Source of the DNA: Bog-366 sp964501985
GTDB taxonomy: Bacteria > Acidobacteriota > Terriglobia > UBA7540
Reading direction: 5' to 3'
DNA: 12,638 nucleotides
Assembly (NCBI GenBank): GCA_964501985.1
Contig: CAZCVY010000200.1
Coordinates: 1 to 12,638, forward strand
The notes under the pieces were generated by a model that was not told the origin of the DNA, searched no databases, and saw nothing but the letters and a program-made list of their open reading frames with translations. This document shows positions 1 to 6,663 of this stretch, one piece after another. A program made the position numbers and the translations under genes. Within the stretch, counting starts at the first letter, position 1. Each line of letters begins with the position of its first letter.

Positions 1-26
1 AGAAAAAATGTCAGTTTGGGCTACTC

Positions 27-84
27 CCACGATATTCATGAAAACAAGCGACTTAAGTCGGGATAGCCACGATATTCATGAAAA
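27..84. repeat. Two direct copies of an 18-bp TTCATGAAAA repeat around a 12-bp palindrome
   Basis: The 18-bp sequence CCACGATATTCATGAAAA occurs at 27-44 and again, identically, at 67-84, with a 40-bp period. Each copy carries the palindrome TTCATGAA. Between them lies a perfect 12-bp palindrome, CGACTTAAGTCG, at 49-60. A diverged third copy (ATGTTTATGAAAACAAAGG) is at about 224-242; it resembles the right flank of the second copy (TTCATGAAAATAAAGG, 75-90). Possible roles are protein-binding sites or the remains of a small mobile repeat. The sequence shows only the repetition; the function is unknown to me. Confidence 0.6.
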
Positions 85-434
85 TAAAGGTAGTTGTGCG
101 TCGGGGCCGACTGCCCCGAAGGCCCTTGAGGGCTCGACGCTGGGGCCCGGAGTGAACCAGGCCGCGGCCCATTTCCCGGCAAAGCATGAAAAAAAGATGT
201 TAAAAAAAGACGTTCGAAGCCGGAATGTTTATGAAAACAAAGGATTGCAAGACACAATGCCCGAATATAATCAGACTTTAGGTCGTAATTTTCGACATTT
301 ACGTCGAATCGAGCGCCATTTTGCAGAAAATTGCCCTTTCGAGACGATAATTTGTCAGATCAATGCAGTTTGTCGCGATTTTACTCGTGCACTATGCAAA
401 TGATTTGCGAAGGATGAGCCGTCCTGATCTCGGA

Positions 435-486
435 CGTAGCGCCGGCTTCCAGCCGACACCGAAGCCGCCAAGATGGCGGCGCTACG
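435..486. repeat. GTAGCG/CGCTAC inverted repeat element, copy 1
   Basis: The element is bounded by a perfect 9-bp inverted repeat: CGTAGCGCC at 435-443 and GGCGCTACG at 478-486. Inside are two smaller imperfect hairpin modules, CCGGCTTCCAGCCGAC and GCCGCCAAGATGGCGGC. The GTAGCGC boundary is shared with elements at 2323, 3017, 6452 and 10584, although the internal modules differ. It lies about 100 bp upstream of polX and has no T-tract that would suggest an intrinsic terminator. Confidence 0.7.
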
Positions 487-586
487 CCAAATTAGGACAC
501 TACCCGGCGTGGGAAACCCCGTTCTGGCCATCGGGTCAACATTCGCAGTAAACTATTTCTTCTAACCCCGCAGCCCGGAGGCCCAA

Positions 587-2326
587 ATGGAAAATCGCGA
601 CATCGCTGCCGTCTTCGAAGAAATCTCCAACCTGATGAAGATCGTGCAGGATGATCCCAAGTGGGGCTTCAAGGCTGCGGCCTACGACCGCGCCAAGCGC
701 TCGATTGAAAGCTATCCGGAGCGCTTGGAAGACATTGCGCGCGATCCCAACCGCAAGCTTACCGACATTCCCGGGATCGGCCCGGATTTGGCCAAGAAAA
801 TCAGCGAGATCCTTGAGACCGGCCAATCCGCCTATCACCTGGAACAACTCGCGAAAATCCCGCGAAGCCTGCTCGAGCTGCTGCAACTTCAGACTGTGGG
901 TCCGCAAAAAGTGCGGTTATTTTACCAGCAGGCGAATATCCGCAGCGTTGATGAGCTGGAAGCCGCCGCCAAAGAGGGCCGCCTGCGCAGCTTGCCAGGC
1001 ATGAGCGCGAAATCGGAAGAAAACATCCTGAAAGCCATCGAGGTGTTTCGCCGCGCCGCGGGCCGATTCCGGCTGGACACCGCGTACGAAACCGCCGAAG
1101 TACTTTCAGCTTGGCTTCGCGATTTTAAGGCTGTCGAGGAGGTCACCCCTGCCGGATCGCTTCGCCGCGGCCGCGAGACCGTGGGAGACCTCGACTTGCT
1201 GGTGACCGGCAGCGACGCCGTGGGCATCGCCGATCACTTCGTCAAGTTTCCGGGCATCGCCACGATCCTGGTCAAAGGCGAGGACAAAGTCAGCGTAAAA
1301 CTCAAGAACGATATGCAGGTTGATGTGCGGATGCTCGACCGGTCCGCTTACGGCGCCGCGCTGATGTACTTCACGGGCTCGAAGGAGCATAACGTGGCTC
1401 TGCGCGACCGCTCCAAGCGCCGCGGATGGAAGCTGAATGAGTACGGCCTTTATCAGGGCGAGAAAATACTGGCGAGTCGCACCGAAGAAGAGATTTACGC
1501 GAAGCTCGACCTTCCCTGGATTCCCCCGGAACTGCGGGAAAACCTGGGCGAAATCGAAGCGGCAGAGAACGGCAAGTTGCCTAAGCTCGTCGAGCTGGGC
1601 GACATCCGCGGCGATCTGCAAATGCACACGACGGCCTCGGACGGCCACGCGAGCATTGAAGAGATGGCCGGAGCCGCCAAGGTGCTTGGCTACCAGTACA
1701 TCCTCATTACCGACCACTCGAAAGCCGTCACCGTCGCCAACGGTCTGGACGAGAAGCGCGCCGTCGAGCACATTCAGCGGATTCACGCCGCGCGCAAGAA
1801 AGTGAAGGGCATCGAAATATGGGCAGGGTCGGAAGTGGACATCATGGGGGACGGTAAGTTGGATTATCCCGACGAACTCCTGAAGCAGTTTGATATCGTC
1901 CTGGCCAGCGTCCATTCACGAATGGCGATGCCGGCGGAAGAAATGACTAGACGCCTACTGCGGGCTCTGGAGAACCCTTACGTGCGCATCCTCGGCCACC
2001 CCACCGGCCGTCTGGTTCTGCGGCGCGACCCCTTCCTTTTTGACGTGGAGAAAGTCTTCGCCGCAGCAAAGGGATACGGCGTCATCATGGAGGTGAATGC
2101 CGCCCCTGAACGGCTTGATTTGTGCGACCATCACGTGAAACTGGCTCGCGATCGCGGCATGAAGATCATCATTTCCACCGACGCTCACGACCCCGAGCAT
2201 TTCAAGCTGATGCGCTTCGGCGTCACCACGGCTCGCCGCGGCTGGATGGAGAAGTCAGGTGTGCTGAACACGCTGCCGCCGGATAAACTCCTTTCGAGCC
2301 TCCGCCCGCTACCGCAGTCGTCGTAG
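587..2326 (+). CDS. polX: DNA polymerase/3'-5' exonuclease PolX
   Basis: The product is a 579-aa family X DNA polymerase, which in bacteria fills short gaps during base excision repair and removes 3' ends through its PHP domain. Helix-hairpin-helix DNA-binding segments lie at about residues 55-80 (IPGIGPDLAKKI) and 90-145. The nucleotidyltransferase core has the GSLRRG motif at 190-195, catalytic aspartates D201 and D203 in GDLDLL, and the third, D246, in VDVRM. The thumb motif YFTGSKEHN is at 261-269. The C-terminal PHP domain (about 338-570) shows DLQMH (H347), TDH (H377), GSE (E416), SVH (H443), HPTGR (H471), EVNA and STDAH (D532, H534). Q345 occupies the position that is histidine in many PHP domains. 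The full set of domains and the length match bacterial PolX. The start is set by GGAGG at 577-581, five bases before the ATG. The stop codon TAG lies inside a repeat element. The gene appears monocistronic. Confidence 0.96.
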   Translation: MENRDIAAVFEEISNLMKIVQDDPKWGFKAAAYDRAKRSIESYPERLEDIARDPNRKLTDIPGIGPDLAKKISEILETGQSAYHLEQLAKIPRSLLELLQLQTVGPQKVRLFYQQANIRSVDELEAAAKEGRLRSLPGMSAKSEENILKAIEVFRRAAGRFRLDTAYETAEVLSAWLRDFKAVEEVTPAGSLRRGRETVGDLDLLVTGSDAVGIADHFVKFPGIATILVKGEDKVSVKLKNDMQVDVRMLDRSAYGAALMYFTGSKEHNVALRDRSKRRGWKLNEYGLYQGEKILASRTEEEIYAKLDLPWIPPELRENLGEIEAAENGKLPKLVELGDIRGDLQMHTTASDGHASIEEMAGAAKVLGYQYILITDHSKAVTVANGLDEKRAVEHIQRIHAARKKVKGIEIWAGSEVDIMGDGKLDYPDELLKQFDIVLASVHSRMAMPAEEMTRRLLRALENPYVRILGHPTGRLVLRRDPFLFDVEKVFAAAKGYGVIMEVNAAPERLDLCDHHVKLARDRGMKIIISTDAHDPEHFKLMRFGVTTARRGWMEKSGVLNTLPPDKLLSSLRPLPQSS

Positions 2327-2403
2327 CGCGACCTGTTCTTGAGGTCTCCGGCTTTTCGTTGTCGCGGGAAGGAAGAACCGCGGACCTACAAAACAGGCGC
2401 TAC
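2323..2403. repeat. GTAGCG/CGCTAC inverted repeat element, copy 2, overlapping the polX stop
   Basis: GTAGCGC at 2323-2329 and GCGCTAC at 2397-2403 are perfect 7-bp inverted termini. The inner arms extend the pairing imperfectly (ACCTGTTCTT against AAAACAGGC). The TAG stop codon of polX (2324-2326) is part of the left terminus, so the element abuts or replaces the natural 3' end of the gene. The interior differs from the hairpin modules of the copies at 3017, 6452 and 10584. Confidence 0.65.
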
Positions 2404-2491
2404 ACCTCCCGCGCCCAGGTGTCCTTTTAAGTGGTGCTTTCATCAGCGTCCGCTTTAAGGAAAACCGGCGGCGCTAAGCTAAAATGACTAC

Positions 2492-2950
2492 ATGACCATT
2501 CTGCGGCGACCGCAACCCAGCGAATATGGTTCGGTACGCGCTCTGATCGAGACAGTGGTGAGTGAAACATTTAGAGATCTTTTTGCTCCGAATCCTGTCC
2601 CCTTGGAGTTCGAAGACGCGGATTGGCCGTCAGCATGGGTGGCAGTTTCTGATGAAAAGATTGTGGGCGTGATCATAACGAATCAGGAGTGGGTCAGCGA
2701 CCTGTGGGTGTTCCGCGAGCACCGTAGACAAGGTATTGGAAGCAAATTGCTCGCACGGGGTGAAGCTGAGATCGCTGCCCGTGGTCACCCGACGTATCGC
2801 CTTCGCGTCGTTCGGTCGAATGCGGTTGCCGTGCAATTCTATCTCAGTCACGGGTTGCAGATCGCGCGTGAGTTCGCGCACGAGAAATATCATCATGCCA
2901 TGCTGGAGATGGCTAAGTCTTTGCCGGAGAGGCCTCGCGGCCCTCTCTGA
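2492..2950 (+). CDS. GNAT family N-acetyltransferase
   Basis: The protein has 152 residues, a normal length for a single-domain GCN5-related N-acetyltransferase, which transfers an acetyl group from acetyl-CoA to an amine. Motif A is clear: a beta strand (VSDLWVF) followed by HRRQGIGSKLL at about 77-87, giving the R/Q-x-x-G-x-G pyrophosphate loop. Motif B follows as NAVAVQFYLSHGLQIARE at about 110-127, with the usual N and Y residues. The substrate cannot be told. An ATG at 2484 is closed after three codons by a TGA overlapping the chosen ATG, so the start is at 2492. No Shine-Dalgarno sequence precedes it. A TAAAAT box at 2480-2485 ends six bases before the ATG, so a leaderless or nearly leaderless mRNA is possible. 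It looks like a single-gene unit between repeats. Confidence 0.88.
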   Translation: MTILRRPQPSEYGSVRALIETVVSETFRDLFAPNPVPLEFEDADWPSAWVAVSDEKIVGVIITNQEWVSDLWVFREHRRQGIGSKLLARGEAEIAARGHPTYRLRVVRSNAVAVQFYLSHGLQIAREFAHEKYHHAMLEMAKSLPERPRGPL

Positions 2951-3016
2951 GCGGATTCTTGGCCACTCGGACTATATCTTTACTGAGGTTTACTCGACAG
3001 AGTGAAGTGCTGCTTT

Positions 3017-3066
3017 CGTAGCGTGGGCGTCCCGCCCGCTGTGCGTGGGCATCTTGCCCGCGCTAC
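3017..3066. repeat. GTAGCG/CGCTAC modular hairpin repeat, copy 3
   Basis: The element starts with CGTAGCG (3017-3023) and ends with CGCTAC (3061-3066). It contains two hairpin modules with three-base loops: GGGCG-TCC-CGCCC (3025-3037) and GGGCA-TCT-TGCCC (3047-3059). The left flank CTGCTTT (3010-3016) is also present, inverted, beside the copy at 6452-6509, so the repeat unit extends past the termini. It sits between the GNAT and HAD genes. Confidence 0.75.
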
Positions 3067-3108
3067 ATCGGCACCCGGCAAGAGATTGGGGAGAATCTGC
3101 TAAACTGA

Positions 3109-3840
3109 ATGGGTATGGACTCTCCCACTCATACCGCATCGCGGCCCGCGGCGATCATCTTCGACATGGACGGCGTGCTGGTGGACAGTAATCCCTTCCA
3201 CCTTCGCAAGTGGATAGCCCTGTTCCAGGCACACGGTGTTCCCTATGTTGAGGAGGATCTCCCCAAAATCATCATGGGGCCTGCCAATGATTGGATTTTT
3301 CGCCACTTCCTCGGCGAGCATCTGAGCAGGGAGCAACTGACTGAACTCGGGGACGAGTTGGAGGTGAATTTTCGCCGGGCGATTGGCCCTCATGCCCGAG
3401 CGTTTCCGGGGGTGCGAAGCTTTATCGAGGAATGCCACATTCAGGCGATTCCGATGGCCGTAGCTTCCGCCGCGATCGCCAAGAACGTGAATTTTCTCAT
3501 CGACGCCCTCGGACTGCGGGATTACTTCCGCGCACTGTCGACGGCCAACGAAATTACCCACCCCAAACCCGACCCGGAAATCTACCTAAAGACGGCCGAG
3601 AAACTGGGAGTAAGCCCAAATACCTGCGCCGTGTTCGAGGACTCATTTGTCGGCATCGAGGCGGCGAAACGCGCCGGGATGAAATGCGTCGCGATTGCCT
3701 CCACGTTTTCCGCGGATGACCTTCGCCGCGAAACGCACGCCGACCTCATCGTCCCTAGTTTTGAATCGGTATCACTCCAAACGTTGCACCATCTCTTCAA
3801 CGGCGCCGACCCTTCGCCCGCCAGACGTTTGCCACAGTAA
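3109..3840 (+). CDS. HAD-IA family hydrolase (beta-phosphoglucomutase/phosphatase-like)
   Basis: This is a 243-aa haloacid dehalogenase superfamily enzyme. Motif I, FDMDGVLVDS, is at 18-27; D19 is the likely nucleophile and D21 the acid/base residue. A helical cap domain spans about 30-100. Motif II is VAS with S120, motif III is K153 in HPKPDPEIY, and motif IV is the acidic pair E177-D178 in VFEDSFVGIEAA. The DMDGV..DS and KPDPEIY patterns fit subfamily IA enzymes such as beta-phosphoglucomutase, sugar-phosphate phosphatases and phosphoglycolate phosphatase; the sequence alone does not decide among them. Two in-frame ATGs (3109 and 3115) are possible starts. No Shine-Dalgarno sequence is close to either; GGGGAG at 3088-3093 is 15 bases away. 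A TAAACT box at 3101-3106 suggests that transcription begins near 3113, which would favour 3115. The TonB receptor gene begins 43 bp downstream, so the two may be co-transcribed. Confidence 0.9.
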   Translation: MGMDSPTHTASRPAAIIFDMDGVLVDSNPFHLRKWIALFQAHGVPYVEEDLPKIIMGPANDWIFRHFLGEHLSREQLTELGDELEVNFRRAIGPHARAFPGVRSFIEECHIQAIPMAVASAAIAKNVNFLIDALGLRDYFRALSTANEITHPKPDPEIYLKTAEKLGVSPNTCAVFEDSFVGIEAAKRAGMKCVAIASTFSADDLRRETHADLIVPSFESVSLQTLHHLFNGADPSPARRLPQ

Positions 3841-3883
3841 AAATCGCGGGCAGGGCTATCGCAACTTCTTTTTGTGAGAGAGA

Positions 3884-6424
3884 ATGGCCGTTATGAGGGG
3901 AGGAATCCCAGATCGGAAGCGCCCCTCGGCGTTTGTCGCGTGCCTTGCTGTTTCGGCGATGTTGCCGATATTGTCGCTGGCCCTCGCTCTTGTCATCGGG
4001 GTGGCTCCTGTGGCCGCCGCGCAACAGCCGGCGAACGCTCCAACCCTCGTGGAGCTACAGGTCATCATCGTGGACGAGAATGGCGCCGCGGTTCCTTCGG
4101 CGCGCATCACCCTGACTCCCCCGCGAGGAACGCCTTTACATGGTGAAACCGATTACGCCGGCCGCAAGGATTTTTCCAGCCTCGTTCGCGGCGACTACTC
4201 TCTCCAAGTCGAGAAGGAGGGCTTTTTCGCAGTTACGCAGCGCGGAATCCCCGTGGGAGAGCTGGCCAGCGCCGAGGTGACGCTGAATCATGTCCGGGAA
4301 TTTTCCGAGCAAGTGAATGTGGTCTATTCGCCCCCAGCCATCGATCCCGCCAAGACGCAATCGAGCGAAACGTTGGACAGTCAGGCAATCATTAATCTTC
4401 CCTTCCCCGTGGAGCGCGATATTCGCTACGCCTTGCCGCTGCTGCCCGGAGTGCTTCAGGATTCCACCGGACAACTTCACGTGAGCGGCGCGAGCACCCG
4501 CCAAGTTTACGACCAGATCGACGGTTTCAACGTCTCCGACCCGGCTACGGGTGAGTTCCTGACCCGCGTCAGCGTAGACGCCCTGCGGTCCGCCGACGTC
4601 GCCAGCAGCCGTTATTCAACGGAGTATGGCAAAGCTTCGGGTGGTGTCATCAGTTTGCGTACCGGAACCGGGGACGACCACTGGCGGCTGACGGGCACCG
4701 ATCCTATTCCCGGCATCCAGGACCGGAGGGGCCTCAGCTTTAGCAATTGGACGCCGCGAGCGTTGGTGTCTGGCCCCATCCGCACGGGCAAAGCCTGGTT
4801 CATGGACGCGCTCGAGGGCGAATACGACCTCACCGTATTTACCGAACTTCCGGGGAACGCCGACCGCTACAGCGTCTGGCGCGGGAGTAACCTCTCGAAG
4901 GCACAGGTGAACCTGGCGCAGAACAACAACCTCACGGTGGGCCTCCTGGTGAATTCGCTCTTCTCGCCCCATTCCGGGCTCGACCCGCTCGACCCCATCT
5001 CCACCACGCAGCGGTACTCGACGAATGCCTATATGTTCACGGCCAAGGATCAGCACCTTTTCCACAGCGGCTGGCTGCTGGAGGCGGGCGTCGCCGCCAG
5101 CAGCTTTTACACGAGTGTAGTGCCGATGGGCGACCAAACCTACGTCATCAATCCCAACGGGACCGGCGGGAACTACTACCTCACCAACCACGGCAAGGGC
5201 GCGCGCACCGAAGAGATCGGCAACCTTTTCCTGCCGCCACAGCACGCGGCGGGCAAGCACGAGTTCAAGTTGGGCGTTGATTTCGATCGCATCGAAGACC
5301 ACCAGGAATTCAGCCGCCAACCTTATGTGGTTGAAAACACCAGCGGCGTCGTGACTCGCCGCGTCACCTTTACGAGCGCGCCGCCGTTTACACGGTTTGA
5401 CTCGGAGTCGGGCGGCTATGCCCAGGATCGCTGGTCGATCACCCCGCGGTGGCTGGTTGAGCCCGGCGTGCGCTTCGACGCGGATTCGATTGTCCGCGGT
5501 GTCTGGGCATCGCCGCGCATCGCTTCAACCATCATGTTGAAGCGCAACGGCGACCGTAAACTCTCCTGGGGCGTCGGCGTATATCGGGACTCCAGCAATC
5601 TCGATATCCTCACGCGCTCACTCACCGGCACGCGGACGGATTACTTCTACGACTCGACGGGGATGAATCTGCTTCAGCCACCCGTCCTCAGCACCTTCAG
5701 CATCAATCCCAACCAACTGCTCTTCTCTTATGTCACGAATGCCAGCGTCGCCTTCGAACAGAAATTGCCGAAGACCACCTACTTACGTTTTCAGGTCATG
5801 GACCGCCGCGCGCGCAATATCTGGACCTTCGTCAATCCCGGCGCCTCCACATTGCCTGATGGACCATTCTCCGGACAGTTCATTCTGACCAACAACCGCC
5901 ACGACCACTACGACTCTGCCGAACTGACCGTGCGGCACGTCTTCAGACAGAACCATGTGGTGTACGCTGCATACACCCGCTCGCGCGCGCTAACCAACGC
6001 GGACTTCGCGTATAACCTGGATAACGTGCTATTCAGTCCGCAGGCGGGCGGCCCGCTGGCGTGGGACTCGCCCAATCGCTTCCAATCTTGGGGCTGGCTG
6101 CCGTTCATCCGCAAGATTGATGTGGCTTACACCCTCGACTGGCGGGACGGTTTCCCGTTCACCCTGATGAATGACTCGGCAGAAGTGGTGGGCGCGCCCT
6201 ACTCGCAGCGTTTCCCCACCTACTTTTCGGCCGATTTGAGCCTGGAACGGCGCTTTACATTCATGGGATACCAGTGGGCGCTGCGCGCGGGAGTGGATAA
6301 CATCACCGACCGCGGCAATTATTCCTACGTTAATTCCGACGTCGACTCGCCTCAATTCCGCACGTTCTCTGGAAATCAAGGACACGCTTTCATCGCGCGG
6401 ATACGACTGCTAGGAAGAAAGTAG
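3884..6424 (+). CDS. TonB-dependent receptor with carboxypeptidase-regulatory-like domain
   Basis: This 846-aa outer-membrane beta-barrel protein probably imports an unidentified ligand with energy from TonB. It has a long N-terminal signal region: basic residues, a hydrophobic stretch at about 17-45, and a likely cleavage after VAAA (46/47). A CarboxypepD-reg-like domain follows at about 55-135, with VDENGAAVPSARITL and a DYSLQVEKEGF segment. The plug spans about 155-260, including NLPFPVERDIRYALPLLPG, RQVYDQIDGFNVSD and EYGKASGGVISLRTGTG, the usual plug exit. The rest is repetitive amphipathic strand sequence. This is the Oar-like arrangement that is abundant in Acidobacteria, although at 846 aa it is shorter than many relatives of about 1000 aa or more. 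The protein ends in ARIRLLGRK, without the terminal aromatic residue usual for outer-membrane proteins. GAGAGAG at 3876-3882 lies directly before the ATG; an in-frame ATG at 3893 is an alternative. No obvious TonB box could be assigned. Confidence 0.9.
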   Translation: MAVMRGGIPDRKRPSAFVACLAVSAMLPILSLALALVIGVAPVAAAQQPANAPTLVELQVIIVDENGAAVPSARITLTPPRGTPLHGETDYAGRKDFSSLVRGDYSLQVEKEGFFAVTQRGIPVGELASAEVTLNHVREFSEQVNVVYSPPAIDPAKTQSSETLDSQAIINLPFPVERDIRYALPLLPGVLQDSTGQLHVSGASTRQVYDQIDGFNVSDPATGEFLTRVSVDALRSADVASSRYSTEYGKASGGVISLRTGTGDDHWRLTGTDPIPGIQDRRGLSFSNWTPRALVSGPIRTGKAWFMDALEGEYDLTVFTELPGNADRYSVWRGSNLSKAQVNLAQNNNLTVGLLVNSLFSPHSGLDPLDPISTTQRYSTNAYMFTAKDQHLFHSGWLLEAGVAASSFYTSVVPMGDQTYVINPNGTGGNYYLTNHGKGARTEEIGNLFLPPQHAAGKHEFKLGVDFDRIEDHQEFSRQPYVVENTSGVVTRRVTFTSAPPFTRFDSESGGYAQDRWSITPRWLVEPGVRFDADSIVRGVWASPRIASTIMLKRNGDRKLSWGVGVYRDSSNLDILTRSLTGTRTDYFYDSTGMNLLQPPVLSTFSINPNQLLFSYVTNASVAFEQKLPKTTYLRFQVMDRRARNIWTFVNPGASTLPDGPFSGQFILTNNRHDHYDSAELTVRHVFRQNHVVYAAYTRSRALTNADFAYNLDNVLFSPQAGGPLAWDSPNRFQSWGWLPFIRKIDVAYTLDWRDGFPFTLMNDSAEVVGAPYSQRFPTYFSADLSLERRFTFMGYQWALRAGVDNITDRGNYSYVNSDVDSPQFRTFSGNQGHAFIARIRLLGRK

Positions 6425-6451
6425 CCATCGTCCTACTGAGGGTTATGGCCA

Positions 6452-6509
6452 CGTAGCGCGGGCATCCTGCCCGCCGTCGCGGGAGCGTCCCGCTCCCGCC
6501 CACGCTACG
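6452..6509. repeat. GTAGCG/CGCTAC modular hairpin repeat, copy 4
   Basis: CGTAGCGCGGGC at 6452-6463 pairs with GCCCACGCTACG at 6498-6509 (11 of 12 positions). Inside are two tight hairpins: GCGGGCA-TCC-TGCCCGC (6458-6474) and GCGGGAGCG-TCC-CGCTCCCGC (6479-6499). Read on the - strand, this copy and its flank (AAAGCAGTTCGTCAG at 6510-6524) match the + strand copy at 10584-10682 and its left flank. It follows the TonB receptor stop by 27 bases and could act as an mRNA 3' stem-loop, but it lacks a T-tract. Confidence 0.8.
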
Positions 6510-6581
6510 AAAGCAGTTCGTCAGTCATTTCGTAAAACTCAGTAAAGCCCCCTCCCCATCAGCGCCATACGGTGGATTCGA

Positions 6582-6610
6582 TAGACAAAACGTCATGACC
6601 CATGTAGGAT
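6582..6610 (+). promoter_or_regulatory. Candidate sigma70-type promoter for the GIDE-domain gene
   Basis: TAGACA at 6582-6587 (five of six matches to TTGACA) is separated by exactly 17 bases from TAGGAT at 6605-6610 (four of six matches to TATAAT). The predicted transcription start is near 6617, giving a leader of about 47 bases that contains the AAGGAG ribosome binding site (6648-6653). This is consensus matching only. Confidence 0.4.
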
Positions 6611-6663
6611 ACCTTCCAGTCCCCTAGGCGCACCAACGCAAGCAGCGAAGGAGATCGTCGCCC

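Larger units (their letters stand above)
1..586. other. Intergenic region with short repeats, no convincing gene
   Basis: I see no gene here that I can support. An open frame of 131 codons exists at 8-403, but its product is compositionally odd, has no recognisable domain, and runs through the TTCATGAAAA repeats, so I treat it as spurious. The stretch is AT-rich in two parts (1-90 and 185-415) around a GC-rich core at about 100-180, which contains a small GCCC-TTGA-GGGC hairpin at 122-133. A GTAGCG...CGCTAC repeat lies at 435-486. A GGAGG ribosome binding site for polX lies at 577-581. A TAAACT sequence at 548-553 could be a -10 box for polX, but I find no convincing -35 partner. Confidence 0.6.

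Noticed and set aside
8..403. Open frame of 131 codons on the + strand
   Set aside because: No recognisable domain, odd composition, no ribosome binding site, and it runs through the TTCATGAAAA direct repeats, whose repetition alone produces its ENKG-like peptides.
1106..1915. Long - strand open frame inside polX (269 codons)
   Set aside because: Antisense shadow produced by high-GC codon use in polX.
2484..2494. Three-codon ORF (ATG ACT ACA TGA) overlapping the GNAT start as a translational coupling leader
   Set aside because: It is so short that chance is the simplest explanation, and no ribosome binding site precedes it.
3538..3543. TGTCGA hexamer inside the HAD gene as another ECF42 promoter
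   Set aside because: It lies within coding sequence with no suitably oriented gene start downstream. The hexamer is expected several times by chance in a window of this size.
4616..5320. Long - strand open frame inside the TonB receptor gene
   Set aside because: Antisense shadow of a clear coding region; no domain recognised in it.
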